From DTU064 sp045588245 (GTDB lineage: Bacteria > Bacillota > Clostridia > Oscillospirales > CAG-272), in assembly GCA_045588245.1 (NCBI GenBank), contig JAZNDW010000018.1, positions 62,001 through 126,000 of the forward strand: a stretch of DNA of 64,000 bases. The letters are read 5' to 3'. Positions 47,480 to 56,267 of the stretch are shown here, piece after piece. Position numbers and translations under genes: made by a program. Below the pieces are notes generated by a model. That model was not told the origin of the DNA, made no database searches, and saw only the letters and a list, made by a program, of their open reading frames with translations. Position 1 is the first letter of the stretch. Every line of letters starts with the position of its first letter.

Positions 47480-48187
47480 TTAGTCGCGCGCGCCGAACAG
47501 CGCACTTCCTATGCGCACCGCGGTGGCACCCGAAACAACCGCTTCGCGGTAACTGTCACTCATTCCCATTGATAATATGGGCTCTATTATATTATGCTTC
47601 GTTTTCGACAAAAAGTCAACAAAGATATTATAAGTTTCATTAAAATATTTCAAATAATCTTCATTTTTTTCACATTTTGGCGCCATTGTCATGATACCGC
47701 GCACCCTGATTCCCGGCAGAGCGGAAATATTCTCCGCGGCATTTTGCAGCTCTTCGGGGAGAAAACCGCCTTTGGCGGCTTCCCGTCCGATGTTTATTTC
47801 AAGAAGAATGTCCGTTCTACGACCGATAGCAAGCGAGCGTTTGCTGATCTCCTCCGCCAATGCGACAGAATCGACCGAATGTATCAGCGCCACTTTATCG
47901 ACGATATATTTGACCTTGTTTTTCTGAAGCGTGCCTATAAAATGCACCTCCAGGCGCGGATCATAAGCTTCATATTTGGACAGAAGCTCCTGCACGCGGT
48001 TTTCACCTATTACACGAAGTTCGAAGTGCTCGGCGGCATAGTTTATGACCTCCACGGGCACCGTTTTCGTCGCGGCAACGAGCATCGGTTCACGTCCCGA
48101 CGAGGAAGCCGCTATCTCTTCGCGGACGCGGGCGAAATTTTCGCCGATCCGCGCCATATCGTAGCCGTTTACAGTTTCGTTTGTCAT
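47480..48187 (-). CDS. yggS: YggS/YlmE family pyridoxal-phosphate homeostasis protein
   Basis: 235 aa from the ATG at 48187 with GAGGAGG 8 nt before; an in-frame ATG at 48205 overlaps the hlyD-like stop and lacks a site. Single-domain alanine-racemase-fold protein that buffers PLP. PLP-binding LVAATKTVPVEVINYAAEHFELRVIGENRVQELLSKYE, then LEVHFIGTLQKNKVKYIV, LLEINIGREAAKGGF and the phosphate-binding LSMGMSDSYREAVVSGATAVRIGSALFG. First of the ylmEFGH set. Confidence 0.95.
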   Translation of the reverse strand: MTNETVNGYDMARIGENFARVREEIAASSSGREPMLVAATKTVPVEVINYAAEHFELRVIGENRVQELLSKYEAYDPRLEVHFIGTLQKNKVKYIVDKVALIHSVDSVALAEEISKRSLAIGRRTDILLEINIGREAAKGGFLPEELQNAAENISALPGIRVRGIMTMAPKCEKNEDYLKYFNETYNIFVDFLSKTKHNIIEPILSMGMSDSYREAVVSGATAVRIGSALFGARD

Positions 48188-48201
48188 GTCGGACGTCCTC
48201 C

Positions 48202-49542
48202 TCAATCAGCAATGATCTTGCCCTCGTACAACCCCTTCGCCGACGTTATGACAAGGTCGTACATTTGCAAAAACGGTATCAGCTCGTATTCTTCGGGCGG
48301 CTCCGTTTCCGCCTCTGTCTCGTCGATTATCGGAAAATCGACATAGCCGCCGTCGTCCTCTTCTTCGTCTTCCGTTTCGGTGCGGCAAAGAACGTAGCCG
48401 TCCTGACGCAGAATTATGTCGATGCGTCTGAATGCGACGGTGTTGCCGTACAGAACGTAAACGCCCTCAACCGTAACGCCGTCATAATCAACGGCACGCA
48501 CCGCCGACAGCGGCACCTTATAGCCCTCGTACGTTTTCACGTCTATGGAAACGGGTTGCATACGCGAATATCCGAAGCCGTCGGGCATATCCGACGTTGT
48601 AAAGATAAGGCACGCCTTGTCCGTTTGTCCGCCCGTATCGGTGACTACGGAATAAAGCTTCATCTGTATGTTCGCCGTTGCGGCGCCAAATTCAAGAGTA
48701 TAGCTTTTTCCTACCGTAAAAAACTGAAGTGACGCTTTATCCGTGGGTACGGCAACGTACCAGTTATAATCGAAAACGAGCTTGCCCGTCTCATACCCCG
48801 TCAGAGCCGATGGCTCTGCGGACACCATCGCGTCAATGTCGGCAAGCGTCAACGAGTCGATGCTTTCAAACGAAAATGCACTCTCATAGCCGTCAACATC
48901 GTAAAAATAATACGCGCTGTGCTTACTTTTCAGCGTTTCGGCAATGTCCGAAAGCTGTGCCACAACGGACTGCCGTTCGGCACGGAGCTCTCCGATCTTC
49001 GCTTCATAGCTTTCGAGCTCACCGATCACGATGCGTCGAATATCCATAAGGAGCCGTATCTCTTCCGCCGTCGCTGCCGCAGAAGACAGATCGTTATCCG
49101 CTGCTTGCGTTCTCGCCGTCAGCACAAGCTCCGCGATCTCCGAGTCAATACGGTTCACGTCAGACACAGAAAGATACTTCGCCTGCGACTCTACCTCCGT
49201 CAAGCGTTCGATCTCCGCATCGATCTCGTCGATCCTCTCGCGCACGTCCTCGCCGCCGATTCTGTAAACGTCGGCAACGGCGTCGCCGACGGCGACTTTC
49301 GCTCCGTCGGGAACGAGATAATTTACAACTCCGCGCGAGTTCGAATAAAGCACCTCCTCTTCCCGAAGGATGTAGGCGTCTCCCGTCACCGACTCGCTGA
49401 AGCTGTCTATATACGCAGGCTGAGTTTCGATGTCAGCCGTGAAATTCGAGATCATGTGATATCCGAAGTACACCATCATGGCGATGGCGACGACGGCAAC
49501 CGAGACGTACATCAAGACCTGTTTCAGATATTGTTTATCCAA
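48202..49542 (-). CDS. HlyD-like membrane fusion protein in the division cluster
   Basis: 446 aa. One N-terminal membrane anchor (about 8-28, VLMYVSVAVVAIAMMVYFGY), a barrel-sandwich half (YSNSRGVVNYLVPDGAKVAVGDAVADVYRIGG), an alpha-helical hairpin (about 105-205), the second half and beta domain (KSYTLEFGAATANIQMKLYSVV), and an acidic segment near 395-420. It resembles HlyD/MacA adaptors, yet no ABC or RND partner is near. It sits 3 nt after miaA and 14 nt before yggS, where many Clostridia carry such a protein. Role unknown, perhaps cell-envelope related. Confidence 0.8.
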   Translation of the reverse strand: MDKQYLKQVLMYVSVAVVAIAMMVYFGYHMISNFTADIETQPAYIDSFSESVTGDAYILREEEVLYSNSRGVVNYLVPDGAKVAVGDAVADVYRIGGEDVRERIDEIDAEIERLTEVESQAKYLSVSDVNRIDSEIAELVLTARTQAADNDLSSAAATAEEIRLLMDIRRIVIGELESYEAKIGELRAERQSVVAQLSDIAETLKSKHSAYYFYDVDGYESAFSFESIDSLTLADIDAMVSAEPSALTGYETGKLVFDYNWYVAVPTDKASLQFFTVGKSYTLEFGAATANIQMKLYSVVTDTGGQTDKACLIFTTSDMPDGFGYSRMQPVSIDVKTYEGYKVPLSAVRAVDYDGVTVEGVYVLYGNTVAFRRIDIILRQDGYVLCRTETEDEEEDDGGYVDFPIIDETEAETEPPEEYELIPFLQMYDLVITSAKGLYEGKIIAD

Positions 49543-49545
49543 GCT

Positions 49546-50523
49546 TTAATCCTCCCCGTCTGCGGCATCATCCGATATCAGCTTCATAGCGTCGGCGGTA
49601 AGCTCGTCGACGGTCTTCGTTCCGAGCACAAGCCCGTCAACGTTCAGCCAACGGACGTAATCTTTTGCGTAAAACCACGTTGCCTGACGCTTTGCATAGC
49701 GGCAGGTAGCGTAAAAGAGTCTTTCTTCCGACGCGGCAAGCGATTCTTCGCCTCGGATATACGGCAATATCTCCTTATATCCGATCGCTTGCGCCGCCGT
49801 CGTTCCGGGTTCGAGCGCGCCTGCGGCGTATAGACGCTCTGTTTCTTCAACGAGCCCCGACTTCATCATCTCGCGGCATCTTTCGGCTATAACGGCACGG
49901 TGAAGCTCACGGTCCGCAAAGCATAGACCGATAACGGTCACGTCGTCGCGCCGTTTGCCGCGTGAGGCGGCATCCCATTCCGTCTTCGTCTTTCCCGTGG
50001 AATAGTATATCGTAAGCGCACGGATGACGCGCCTTACGTTATTCGGATGCGTCGCCGCTGCGGCTTCGGGATCGACTTCGGCAAGGCGCCGATGCAGCGC
50101 GTCCGCGCCGTGAAGTTCCACCCACGCCGTCAGCTCCTCCCGTAACGCTTCTTCACGTTCATCGTCAGCGTCGCTGTATTTGTTGTCGTACACAAGAGCG
50201 TCAAGATAAAGTCCCGTGCCGCCGCAAATAACGGGCAGCCGTCCGCGCGACAAAATATCCGCTATGGCGGCATTCGCCTCGCGTGCGTAGTCCGCAACGG
50301 AATAGGGCGCGTTCGGCTCAAGTATATCTATCATGTGATGCGGCACGGAAAGCAGCTCTTCGCGCGTCGGCTTCGCGGTTCCTACGTCCATTCCGCGGTA
50401 GATCTGCATGGAATCCGACGACACAATCTCGCCCGAAAGCTCGTCCGTAAGACGAAGCGCAAGGCGCGATTTTCCCGTCGCCGTCGCACCGCATATCGCA
50501 ATTATCGGTTTGTGTTTTTTCAT
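49546..50523 (-). CDS. miaA: tRNA dimethylallyltransferase
   Basis: 325 aa. Adds a dimethylallyl group to A37 of tRNAs that read UNN codons. P-loop AICGATATGKSRLALRLTDEL, DSMQIYRGMDVGTAKPTREE (catalytic Asp), PHHMIDILEPNAPYSVADYAREANAAI, PVICGGTGLYLDALVY and the tRNA-binding QAIGYKEILPYIRG and YAKRQATWF. The ribosome site is weak (AGAAA). In operon with the hlyD-like gene. Confidence 0.96.
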   Translation of the reverse strand: MKKHKPIIAICGATATGKSRLALRLTDELSGEIVSSDSMQIYRGMDVGTAKPTREELLSVPHHMIDILEPNAPYSVADYAREANAAIADILSRGRLPVICGGTGLYLDALVYDNKYSDADDEREEALREELTAWVELHGADALHRRLAEVDPEAAAATHPNNVRRVIRALTIYYSTGKTKTEWDAASRGKRRDDVTVIGLCFADRELHRAVIAERCREMMKSGLVEETERLYAAGALEPGTTAAQAIGYKEILPYIRGEESLAASEERLFYATCRYAKRQATWFYAKDYVRWLNVDGLVLGTKTVDELTADAMKLISDDAADGED

Positions 50524-50593
50524 AAATGTTTTTCTTTTTTATAGCGCCGTGCGCTGTGATTTTTTGCAACGTTTTGTTGCCGTATTGTGCCGT

Positions 50594-51670
50594 TTATTCA
50601 ATGAACATTGCGTCGCCGAAGGAGAAGAAACGGTATCTTTCCCGAACGGCTTCCTCGTAAGCGCGCATGACGTTTTCCTTACCGGCAAGCGCGGAAACGA
50701 GCATTATGAGCGTCGATTCGGGCAGGTGAAAGTTCGTTATCAGCGCGTCAGTCGCGCGGAATCTGTAGCCGGGATAGATGAATATACCCGTGTCCGCCGA
50801 CATCGGAACGATCATTCCGTTTTCGTCGGCGACGGATTCAAGCGTACGGCACGACGTCGTGCCGACGCAGACCGTTCTTCCTCCCGCCGCGCGGCGCGAG
50901 TTTATCAGGTCTGCCGCCTCTTTTGTGACGGTGATGAACTCGGTGTGCATAACGTGCTCGGCGATCTTATCCTCTTTAACGGGACGGAACGTACCGAGCC
51001 CGACGTGAAGCATCACGCGGGCGAATTTTACGTCCATCGCCTCAAGCTTCGCCATCAGCTCAGGTGTGAAGTGAAGCCCCGCCGTCGGCGCCGCCGCCGA
51101 TCCCGCATCGCGGGCATAGACAGTCTGATACCTGTCCTTATCCTCAAGCTTTTCGGTAATGTACGGCGGCAGAGGCATCACGCCAATCATGTCCAGGACG
51201 GAGAGCACGTCCGTATATTTTTCGCGATCAAAATCGAAATTTATGACACGGCAGCCGTCTTCGACGATTTCGCCGACTTCCGCCGTCAGCATTCCGTCAC
51301 CGAAGGATAGACGCGAGCCCGGACGGGCACGCTTGCCCGGCTTGACAAGACACTCCCACTCCGTTTCGGCACGGCGGCGAAGCAGTAAAAGCTCCACGTC
51401 ACCGCCGGCACCGTTCGTGCGGACGCCGTAAAGGCGTGCGGGAATAACTTTGGAATCGTTGATAACGAGTGTATCGCCCGGGCGGAGCATTTCCGCAATA
51501 TCCCGGAACGTGTGATGCGAAACCTCTCCGCTCGTTTTGTCAAGGTGCAATAGTCTTGACGAATCACGCGGATAGATCGGTGTCTGCGCGATCAGCTCTT
51601 CGGGCAGATCATAATAAAAATCGCTCGTCAGCAGTTCCGTTTCGGGAAGCCTGTTTTTTATCGTTGCCAT
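50594..51670 (-). CDS. queA: S-adenosylmethionine:tRNA ribosyltransferase-isomerase
   Basis: 358 aa. Builds epoxyqueuosine in tRNA from preQ1 and S-adenosylmethionine. Visible family signatures: FYYDLPEELIAQTPIYPRDSSRLLHLDK, TLVINDSKVIPARLYG, LLLRRRAETEWECLVKPGKRARPGSRLSFGDG, AAPTAGLHFTPELMAKL, VMLHVGLGTFRPVKEDKI and ITNFHLPESTLIMLVSALAG. First gene of the minus-strand cluster; the ATG at 51670 is AGGATT-preceded. A 70-nt gap separates it from miaA. Confidence 0.96.
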   Translation of the reverse strand: MATIKNRLPETELLTSDFYYDLPEELIAQTPIYPRDSSRLLHLDKTSGEVSHHTFRDIAEMLRPGDTLVINDSKVIPARLYGVRTNGAGGDVELLLLRRRAETEWECLVKPGKRARPGSRLSFGDGMLTAEVGEIVEDGCRVINFDFDREKYTDVLSVLDMIGVMPLPPYITEKLEDKDRYQTVYARDAGSAAAPTAGLHFTPELMAKLEAMDVKFARVMLHVGLGTFRPVKEDKIAEHVMHTEFITVTKEAADLINSRRAAGGRTVCVGTTSCRTLESVADENGMIVPMSADTGIFIYPGYRFRATDALITNFHLPESTLIMLVSALAGKENVMRAYEEAVRERYRFFSFGDAMFIE

Positions 51671-51823
51671 TTATGTTAATCCTTTCGGATGAAATGTAAA
51701 GTAACGGCTGTGACGCATCGGGCATATAATCGTTACCGTACGGATGCGCATACATAGCCATATTATATTATAATACTTTCCCATAATAATTTCAACAATT
51801 TTATTCGGAACGGAGTATACACC

Positions 51824-52732
51824 ATGACAGCGAACAACAGAAGAAAAAAACTCATATTCCGCGGCGCCGCCACCGCCATGATAACACCGTTTTCGGGCGG
51901 AGCCGTCGATTTTGACGCGCTCGGCAGAATGACGGATTATCAGCTTTCGTCGGGCATATCCGCCCTCGTCGTTTGCGGCACGACGGGCGAGGCGCCGACG
52001 CTTTCGGCGAGCGAACGTGCCGCCGTCGTTTCCTTTGTTGCCGAGCGCGTTGGCGGCAGCACCCCCGTCATAGTCGGTGTTGGCTCAAACGACACCGCAT
52101 CGACCGTCGCCGCCGTAAAAGAGGCGGCGACGGATGCCGACGCCGTCATGGTCGTGACGCCGTACTACAACAAGCCGACGCAGTCGGGGCTCATCGCGCA
52201 CTTCACCGCCGTTGCCGACGCGGTGACGGTGCCCGTAATCTTATATAACGTCCCCAGACGCACGGGGGTGTCACTGACGGCTGAGACGTGCCGCGTGTTG
52301 GCACAGCACGAAAACATCGTTGCGCTGAAGGAAGCGTCGGGGACGGCGGCGCTGACTGCGTACTGTACCGCCGAGCTTGACGGCGCCCTTGCCGTATACT
52401 CGGGGTGCGACGAGCTAACGCTTCCACTGCTCTCTATCGGCTCAGAAGGTGTCATTTCCGTCGTGTCAAACGCCGTGCCGCACGCCGCGGTGCGGCTCTG
52501 CAACGCTTTTTTCGGCGGTGACAACGCAAAAGCGACGTATATAGCGCACGCGCTCCGTCCGCTTACGGAGGCTCTTTTCGCCGTATCGAATCCGATCCCC
52601 GTCAAGGCGGCGTGCGCCGCTTTGGGCTTGTGCAAGAACGAACTGCGTCTGCCGCTTATGCCCTTGTCCGATAAGGATGCCGAACATCTCAAAAGACTCG
52701 TCAAAAACGTCATTGACGACCGAAATATATAA
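51824..52732 (+). CDS. dapA: 4-hydroxy-tetrahydrodipicolinate synthase
   Basis: 302 aa. Condenses pyruvate with aspartate semialdehyde in lysine and diaminopimelate synthesis; its product also feeds the DpaAB enzyme. FRGAATAMITPFSGGAVDFD, VVCGTTGEAPTLSASER, GVGSNDTASTVAAVKEA, PYYNKPTQSGLIAHF, YNVPRRTGVSLTAE and the Schiff-base Lys in NIVALKEASG. Pyruvate-binding Tyr is in ILYNVPRRTG. AACGGAG precedes the ATG. Spore-related demand for dipicolinate links it to 22882-24320. Confidence 0.96.
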   Translation: MTANNRRKKLIFRGAATAMITPFSGGAVDFDALGRMTDYQLSSGISALVVCGTTGEAPTLSASERAAVVSFVAERVGGSTPVIVGVGSNDTASTVAAVKEAATDADAVMVVTPYYNKPTQSGLIAHFTAVADAVTVPVILYNVPRRTGVSLTAETCRVLAQHENIVALKEASGTAALTAYCTAELDGALAVYSGCDELTLPLLSIGSEGVISVVSNAVPHAAVRLCNAFFGGDNAKATYIAHALRPLTEALFAVSNPIPVKAACAALGLCKNELRLPLMPLSDKDAEHLKRLVKNVIDDRNI

Positions 52733-52740
52733 TAAATGCG

Positions 52741-52769
52741 TTGTAAATCCGCAAAATTTATGCTACACT
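52741..52769 (+). promoter_or_regulatory. Promoter of the CE12-like esterase gene
   Basis: TTGTAA at 52741-52746, 17 nt, TACACT at 52764-52769. Confidence 0.6.
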
Positions 52770-52809
52770 AAGTGTGACTACAGTTTTTAGTTAAATATCG
52801 AGGTACGTT

Positions 52810-54105
52810 ATGGAATTTTGCGGATTTTCCGTTTCTGCTGTCCGTTATCCCAACGCCGCAGACGGCTGGGTTGACGGTGTATACCGTAAACGCGTCGCCG
52901 AACGCGTCCGTGCTGACGTGATGCCTGCCGCAGGCGGCGGCATCATACTCGCTTCGCGTCACTTCCGCGAGAAGGAAGAAACGGGCTGGGGTGTTTTCGA
53001 TTGCGTTGAAGCTCCCGAGTTTTCATTCGCATCGGGACTGTGTGACTACACGGTTCGTGCCGTTTTCCGAAACGACAGCACCGACACGATCGCCGTTTCC
53101 GCATTCTGTAACGACATATTGAAGCTGCACAAAGCCGCGCTCCCAGCAGGCGAGGAAACGGAGGTGTCCTTCAACGTCGCGTCTGTTTACGAAACGACTC
53201 GCGTCGCATTTTTCGTCATGAACGAGGATGTATCCGACAAAGCCTGTGCCCCGACGCACGAGCTAACGCTCGTTTCGCTGACGGCGGAGGCGATGCCCGT
53301 AAAAACGGCGGGCAAAAAGCCCACCGTTTTCCTCGCGTCCGATTCGACGGTACAAACCTACGACCCCTATTATTATCCGCAGACGGGTTGGGGCGAGGTT
53401 TTATATAAATACTTCAAAAACTCCGATTTCGTTCGTGAATACCGTCCCGAAGGGAGCACGTATTCACATTGCCGTGCCTATGAGCTGCCCGAAATAACGG
53501 TTGAAAACCGTTCTATCGGAGGCAGAAGCTCGCTTTCATTCTACCTTGAAGGCAAATTCGACGAGCTGCTCCTGCGTGCGAAGCCCCGTGACTTCGTTTT
53601 CATCCAATTCGGTCACAACGATGCGACAAAAGCACGTCCCAACCGCTACGTTGCCATTCCCGAATATAAGGAAATGCTCCGCACGTACGTAAAAGCGTGC
53701 TCCGCACGCGATCTTACCCCCGTGCTCGTCACACCCGTCATGCGCCGCAACTATCACGAGGACACGGATTCTTTCTCCCTCTCGTTTCCCGAACACCGCG
53801 ATGCCATGCTCTCCCTCGCCGAAGAAGAGGGCGTAACGCTTCTTGACCTCGGCAAAAAGAGTCACGAAATCTGCACTGAGCTCGGCGGGGAGAAAACGAA
53901 ATCTCTCTTTCTGTGGACAAGCCCCGACACATACGAAGGCGCGTACAAAAACGGCTCCACCGACTCAACGCATCTGCAGAGGCGCGGCGCTCTCGTTTTT
54001 GCGGGCGCTTTATGCTGCCTGATACGTGACTGTGCCGACGAGCATCTTGCCGCCGTCGCCGCACAGCTCGATGATGGCAAAAATCACACCGACTACTTAA
54101 AATAA
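52810..54105 (+). CDS. SGNH esterase, rhamnogalacturonan acetylesterase-like (CE12 type)
   Basis: 431 aa, no signal peptide. Residues 1-165 are a beta-rich jelly-roll-like domain (FCGFSVSAVRYPNAADGW). The SGNH domain follows: block I FLASDSTVQTYD (Ser in SDST), TGWGEVLYKYF, block II GGRSS (Gly), block III IQFGHNDATK (Asn), block V DSTHLQRRGA (Asp and His). These SDST/GGRS/GHND/DxxH blocks are those of rhamnogalacturonan acetylesterases such as YesT/RhgT. Together with GH43 enzymes this points to use of pectin side chains. It is cytoplasmic, so it would act on imported fragments. Confidence 0.85.
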   Translation: MEFCGFSVSAVRYPNAADGWVDGVYRKRVAERVRADVMPAAGGGIILASRHFREKEETGWGVFDCVEAPEFSFASGLCDYTVRAVFRNDSTDTIAVSAFCNDILKLHKAALPAGEETEVSFNVASVYETTRVAFFVMNEDVSDKACAPTHELTLVSLTAEAMPVKTAGKKPTVFLASDSTVQTYDPYYYPQTGWGEVLYKYFKNSDFVREYRPEGSTYSHCRAYELPEITVENRSIGGRSSLSFYLEGKFDELLLRAKPRDFVFIQFGHNDATKARPNRYVAIPEYKEMLRTYVKACSARDLTPVLVTPVMRRNYHEDTDSFSLSFPEHRDAMLSLAEEEGVTLLDLGKKSHEICTELGGEKTKSLFLWTSPDTYEGAYKNGSTDSTHLQRRGALVFAGALCCLIRDCADEHLAAVAAQLDDGKNHTDYLK

Positions 54106-54121
54106 CCGACAGGAACAAAAA

Positions 54122-55006
54122 ATGAACGATCAAACCATAAATCTTTGCTCGCCGCGTTACGTCCGCGAGCTGATGGACGAGTTTTCCATCGCACCGCAGA
54201 AACGGTACGGGCAAAACTTTCTCATAAACGACGCGATTCCGCGCCGTATCGCGGAAGCCTCCGCCGAAACGGGCACGCCCTGCGTGCTTGAGATCGGCCC
54301 CGGAATCGGAACGATGACGCGCGAGCTTTCCCTCCTTTTCGACACCGTCGTCGCCGTCGAGATAGACACCGACCTTATCCCCGTGCTCGCACATACGCTT
54401 TCGGACAAGGATAACGTCATCGTCATCAACCGCGACATCATGGACTGCGACATCGACGCGCTCGCACGCGAGCACTTCGGTGACCGTGACTTTGCCGTTT
54501 GCGCCAATCTGCCCTACTACATCACAACGCCGATCATAATGAAGCTGCTTGAGTGCAGGTCTCCGCGGCTCCGTTCGCTGACGGTGATGATACAAACCGA
54601 GGTCGCAGACCGCCTCGCCGCAAAGGCGGGATCCGCCGAATACGGCGCCATCACCGCCGCCGTCGCGTACTACGGCACGGCAAAAAAACTCTTTTCCGTT
54701 TCGCCCGGCAGTTTTCTGCCGGCGCCAAAGGTATCCTCCTCCGTCGTTGGAATCAGACTGTATTCCGAAAACGAGCGTCCCATCAAGCCGAAAAACGAGC
54801 AGTTTATGTTCCGCGTCATCGCCGCCGCATTCGGTCAGCGCAGGAAAACCCTGCCAAACGCTCTCGCCGCCGGCATTCCCAACATTGACAAAACTGCGGT
54901 CGAAGAAGTTTTGACCGCCATGGGACTCGACGTCCGCGTGCGCGGCGAAGCACTCGATATTGCCGCATTTGCCGCTTTGGCAGACGGACTTTGCGAGCGA
55001 ATGTGA
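54122..55006 (+). CDS. rsmA: 16S rRNA dimethyladenosine transferase
   Basis: 294 aa. Dimethylates two adenines in the 3' hairpin of 16S rRNA. Motif X: FSIAPQKRYGQNFLIND; SAM motif I VLEIGPGIGTMTRELS; motif II VVAVEIDTDLI; motif IV VCANLPYYIT (NLPY) ; then VMIQTEVADRLAAKAGSAEYGAITA and FLPAPKVSSSVVGIRLY; C-terminal RRKTLPNAL. AGGAACA lies before the ATG. It is 16 nt after the esterase gene. Confidence 0.96.
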   Translation: MNDQTINLCSPRYVRELMDEFSIAPQKRYGQNFLINDAIPRRIAEASAETGTPCVLEIGPGIGTMTRELSLLFDTVVAVEIDTDLIPVLAHTLSDKDNVIVINRDIMDCDIDALAREHFGDRDFAVCANLPYYITTPIIMKLLECRSPRLRSLTVMIQTEVADRLAAKAGSAEYGAITAAVAYYGTAKKLFSVSPGSFLPAPKVSSSVVGIRLYSENERPIKPKNEQFMFRVIAAAFGQRRKTLPNALAAGIPNIDKTAVEEVLTAMGLDVRVRGEALDIAAFAALADGLCERM

Positions 55007-55046
55007 GCAAAAAAGCGTCATCGCACCGCATTTCTTCAAATAACTC

Positions 55047-55075
55047 TTGATTTGCCGCCGCATTTGCGATATAAT
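55047..55075 (+). promoter_or_regulatory. Promoter of the LCP gene
   Basis: TTGATT at 55047-55052, 17 nt, TATAAT at 55070-55075. Confidence 0.8.
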
Positions 55076-55122
55076 AATGTGGTTATAGCGCGAACGCGCC
55101 ACCTAAAGAAAGGAGTTTACAA

Positions 55123-56199
55123 ATGCTTGCAGCTGTCAGAAACTTTGTTGTAGTATTCATCGTCGCCGGTATCATCTTCGGCACGATCGCATTTTTTATA
55201 ACGGGCTTCATCGCTGAAAACATCATCGGCATTACAGAATCTCCCGACGACACAGGCAACTCTATCGAAACGAACGCCGATTCGAACACACCCGAAACTG
55301 ACAACATATATATCCCGGATCCTCCCGAATATGATTATCCCGATCTGAACGGTGAATCCTTTAACATTCTTCTTATCGGTACGGACTACCGTCCGGGTTA
55401 CTTTGACGATTATCTTGAGGACCTCAAGGATCCCTCGTATCACGAAGTCTCCCTCGGAATGCTCTTAAAGCCGATCCGCACAAAGAATGCCGATTTTCTG
55501 ATGCTTATCTGCATCAGCGAAGAAACACGAAGAATAACCTTCACCTCTATCCCCGGCGAAACTCGCGTTTCCGTCAACGGCGAGTATAAAACGCTTGCAT
55601 CCTGCTACGATAAGTACGGTGCTGAAACGCTTGCCGACTACGTCAATTATCTGACAGCCGTTGACATCGACTACTACGCTTGCGCAAACGTCACGGACGC
55701 AGGCAAGCTGCTCTCCCTTATCGACGGCGTTACGATCAACGTCCCCACCGACATCTATAACCCGTATTACGAGCTTGCGCGCGATCCCGATATGCCGGGC
55801 TATAACCTGACGAAAAAGATCGCAATCCAAAAGGGCGAAGCCAACATCAACAGCTCGAACATCTTCGCACTGCTTCATTACCGAGTTGATAATGCCTCCT
55901 CGGGAGAGCATGAAACCATTCTCGTTGACCTTGCACGCGCTGCTCTCAAAAAAGCCGTCAGCGCTGAATATATCGCCAACGCGCCCGAGCTTTTCGCAAA
56001 GGCGACAGCATATACGGAAACAAACCTCACCGTTAACGACGTAACGGCAAACCTCGGCATCTTCATCGCATACGATGAGTTCACCTCGCTGCCGCTCACA
56101 TACCCCGGAACGTATTCTACCTTGAACGGCGAGGTATGCTTCATTCCCGACACGGCAACGGCATACCAGATGTTCCGCAGCTACAGCGGACTTCAGTAA
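55123..56199 (+). CDS. LytR-CpsA-Psr (LCP) family protein
   Basis: 358 aa. One N-terminal membrane anchor (about 6-32, FVVVFIVAGIIFGTIAFFITGFI), a Pro/Asp-rich spacer, and the extracellular LCP domain from about 80: FNILLIGTDYRPGYFDDY, NADFLMLICISEETRRITFTSIPGETRVSVNGEYKTLASCYDKYG, and LLSLIDGVTINVPTDI. LCP proteins link undecaprenyl-bound glycopolymers to peptidoglycan. The Asp and Arg in RTKNADF and IPGETRV correspond to the lipid-binding and catalytic region. Only one promoter was seen. Followed by glyS at 68 nt. Confidence 0.92.
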   Translation: MLAAVRNFVVVFIVAGIIFGTIAFFITGFIAENIIGITESPDDTGNSIETNADSNTPETDNIYIPDPPEYDYPDLNGESFNILLIGTDYRPGYFDDYLEDLKDPSYHEVSLGMLLKPIRTKNADFLMLICISEETRRITFTSIPGETRVSVNGEYKTLASCYDKYGAETLADYVNYLTAVDIDYYACANVTDAGKLLSLIDGVTINVPTDIYNPYYELARDPDMPGYNLTKKIAIQKGEANINSSNIFALLHYRVDNASSGEHETILVDLARAALKKAVSAEYIANAPELFAKATAYTETNLTVNDVTANLGIFIAYDEFTSLPLTYPGTYSTLNGEVCFIPDTATAYQMFRSYSGLQ

Positions 56200-56267
56200 C
56201 AAAATCGGTGTTAACTGACACCGCCACATAAATTTATGCCGCCGTCGGCGGCAGAACGGAGACATCA

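Noticed and set aside
53738..55102. Long minus-strand frame of 454 codons
   Set aside because: Antisense to the CE12-like esterase and rsmA; no family signal or ribosome site.
56200..56267. T-box before glyS
   Set aside because: The gap is 68 nt, too short; it holds only a CGGTGT / ACACCG hairpin without a T run.
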